A stretch of 47,433 bases of DNA from CAYOID01 sp964573115 (GTDB lineage: Bacteria; Desulfobacterota; Desulfovibrionia; Desulfovibrionales; Desulfothermaceae): assembly GCA_964573115.1 (NCBI GenBank), contig CAZNIP010000011.1:1-47433 (forward strand). The letters run 5' to 3'. The translations under genes and the position numbers were made by a program. Below the pieces are notes generated by a model. It did not search any database, had not been told where the DNA came from, and saw nothing but the letters and a program-made list of their open reading frames with translations. Below, piece after piece: positions 46,709-47,433 of the stretch (its first letter is position 1; each line of letters begins with the position of its first letter).

Positions 46709-47433
46709 CTACCCGACCAGGGGATCCAGTTCCAGGGCCGGGTGTTTCTTTTCCTTGAGGAAGGGCAGGATGTCCTCTTCAGTCGTCCCCACGGTTTCAT
46801 CCGCGATCCGGTCCAGGAGGTCAGGCATGCCGATTTCTTTGGCCCGCTCCTCAAAACGGTCCTTGATCTCTTCCTTGAGCATCTTGGGCATCCAGACCAG
46901 GCGCATGATGCCGGCATGTTCCTGATCAGTAGGGCCGTCGCCCCGGATGAACTTCCTCTGGGTGACGTTGAACTTGGAGTGGCCCACGAAGCCCGGAGTC
47001 GATGCCCCGCCGCCGATGGTCCCGGCCAGGGTGGTGAAGGTCATCCCGCAGGGGGTCTCGCCCTGGTAGTCGCGGTTGACGGTCATGACCCCGTTGCAGG
47101 CCGGGAGCATGGCGGCCACGCACTCGCAGCACCCGCAGGTGGTCATGGGGTCGTACACCAGGGAGTAGAAGTTGTAGTGGTCGATGCCGCCTTTGGAGGC
47201 CTTGTAGATGAAGTCGTTGACCCCCTTCCACTGCCCCAGCCGCGGGTCGAGGCATTCGCCCTTTTCAATGGGCTGGTTGGGGCCGGTGGGATTGATTTCG
47301 AACGAGGCCTTGCAGTCCATCCAGTTGTAGGCCCCGCAGAGGCCTGTCCGCTCAGGGCTGACCGTGCAGACGTGGTTCGGGGCAAAGGACTGGCACAGGG
47401 TGCAGGAGTAGTAGGTCTCCACGTCTTCGTCCC
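46709..47433 (-). CDS. acsB: acetyl-CoA synthase subunit AcsB/CdhC, N-terminus beyond window
   Basis: The C-terminal part of the acetyl-CoA synthase subunit of CODH/ACS, which joins methyl, CO and CoA at the nickel-containing A-cluster. The frame is open to the right edge, reading DEDVETYYSCTLCQSF; the GTG near 47422 is therefore internal, not the true start. The A-cluster ligands are present: the cysteines of SCTLCQSFAPNHVC and GLCGAYNW, and the Cys-Gly-Cys nickel site in TTCGCCECV. GFVGHSKFNVTQRKFIRGDGP and a C-terminal EEDILPFLKEKKHPALELDPLVG follow. Whether the enzyme has the bacterial N-terminal domain cannot be seen. Confidence 0.95.
   Translation of the reverse strand, partial: DEDVETYYSCTLCQSFAPNHVCTVSPERTGLCGAYNWMDCKASFEINPTGPNQPIEKGECLDPRLGQWKGVNDFIYKASKGGIDHYNFYSLVYDPMTTCGCCECVAAMLPACNGVMTVNRDYQGETPCGMTFTTLAGTIGGGASTPGFVGHSKFNVTQRKFIRGDGPTDQEHAGIMRLVWMPKMLKEEIKDRFEERAKEIGMPDLLDRIADETVGTTEEDILPFLKEKKHPALELDPLVG

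Overview
This window is a GC-rich, densely packed bacterial chromosome segment. It carries a flagellar export and regulation operon, a set of MEP isoprenoid genes, a pyruvoyl arginine decarboxylase to agmatinase to deoxyhypusine-synthase-like operon joined to queuosine genes, and three genes of the Wood-Ljungdahl methyl/carbonyl branch (AcsB, AcsC, AcsE). This combination and the protein sequences suggest a sulfate-reducing Desulfovibrionales-type deltaproteobacterium (Desulfobacterota), possibly a Desulfohalobiaceae/Desulfonatronum-like lineage able to use the acetyl-CoA pathway. The taxonomic placement is an inference from gene content; no 16S gene is present.

Layout. Positions 1-10,850 (minus strand) form one long flagellar block: fliR, flhB, flhA, flhF, flhG, fliA, a fliL-like gene, three small genes, then dus and ispH, which runs off the left edge. 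A TtcA-like tRNA thiolase (minus) follows. On the plus strand come rpoZ-dnaJ-moaC, then a minus-strand RRM protein with its own promoter and terminator. The plus-strand run continues as ispG-proS and xseA-xseB-ispA-dxs. From 22.1 to 32.2 kb the minus strand carries fadD, a TrmA/RlmD-type methyltransferase, a queuosine-precursor transporter, queF, the deoxyhypusine-synthase homolog, agmatinase, pyruvoyl arginine decarboxylase, a SPOR protein, argS and fabD. rsmG (plus), a small minus gene, a tRNA-Leu(CAA) with clear promoter and terminator, and a minus membrane-protein gene follow. A plus-strand run from 34.7 to 43.7 kb encodes a CpoB-like lipoprotein, DprA, a small regulatory-type protein, an HDOD protein, a receiver-GGDEF protein, XerC/D, a 584-residue protein of unknown family, an acidic zinc-ribbon protein and RarA. 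The right end (minus) is acsB (partial)-acsC-acsE.

How the parts connect. Four enzymes of the isoprenoid route (Dxs, IspG, IspH, IspA) are spread over three transcription units. Arginine decarboxylase, agmatinase and the DHS-like enzyme outline arginine to agmatine to putrescine to a larger polyamine, in the same apparent operon as QueF and the VUT transporter (tRNA queuosine). The AcsB/AcsC/AcsE genes move a methyl group from methyl-tetrahydrofolate to the corrinoid protein and on to acetyl-CoA.

The least explained signal is non-coding. Many intergenic spacers hold perfect inverted repeats, often with 3-5 nt loops and abutting start or stop codons (flhA, xseA, dxs, dprA, the decarboxylase-agmatinase gap). 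The extreme case is a run of consecutive perfect palindromes at 43,983-44,179 just downstream of acsE, closed by a strong minus-strand terminator at 43,894-43,973. The unknown 584-residue protein with its zinc-ribbon neighbour is the best protein candidate for something undescribed.
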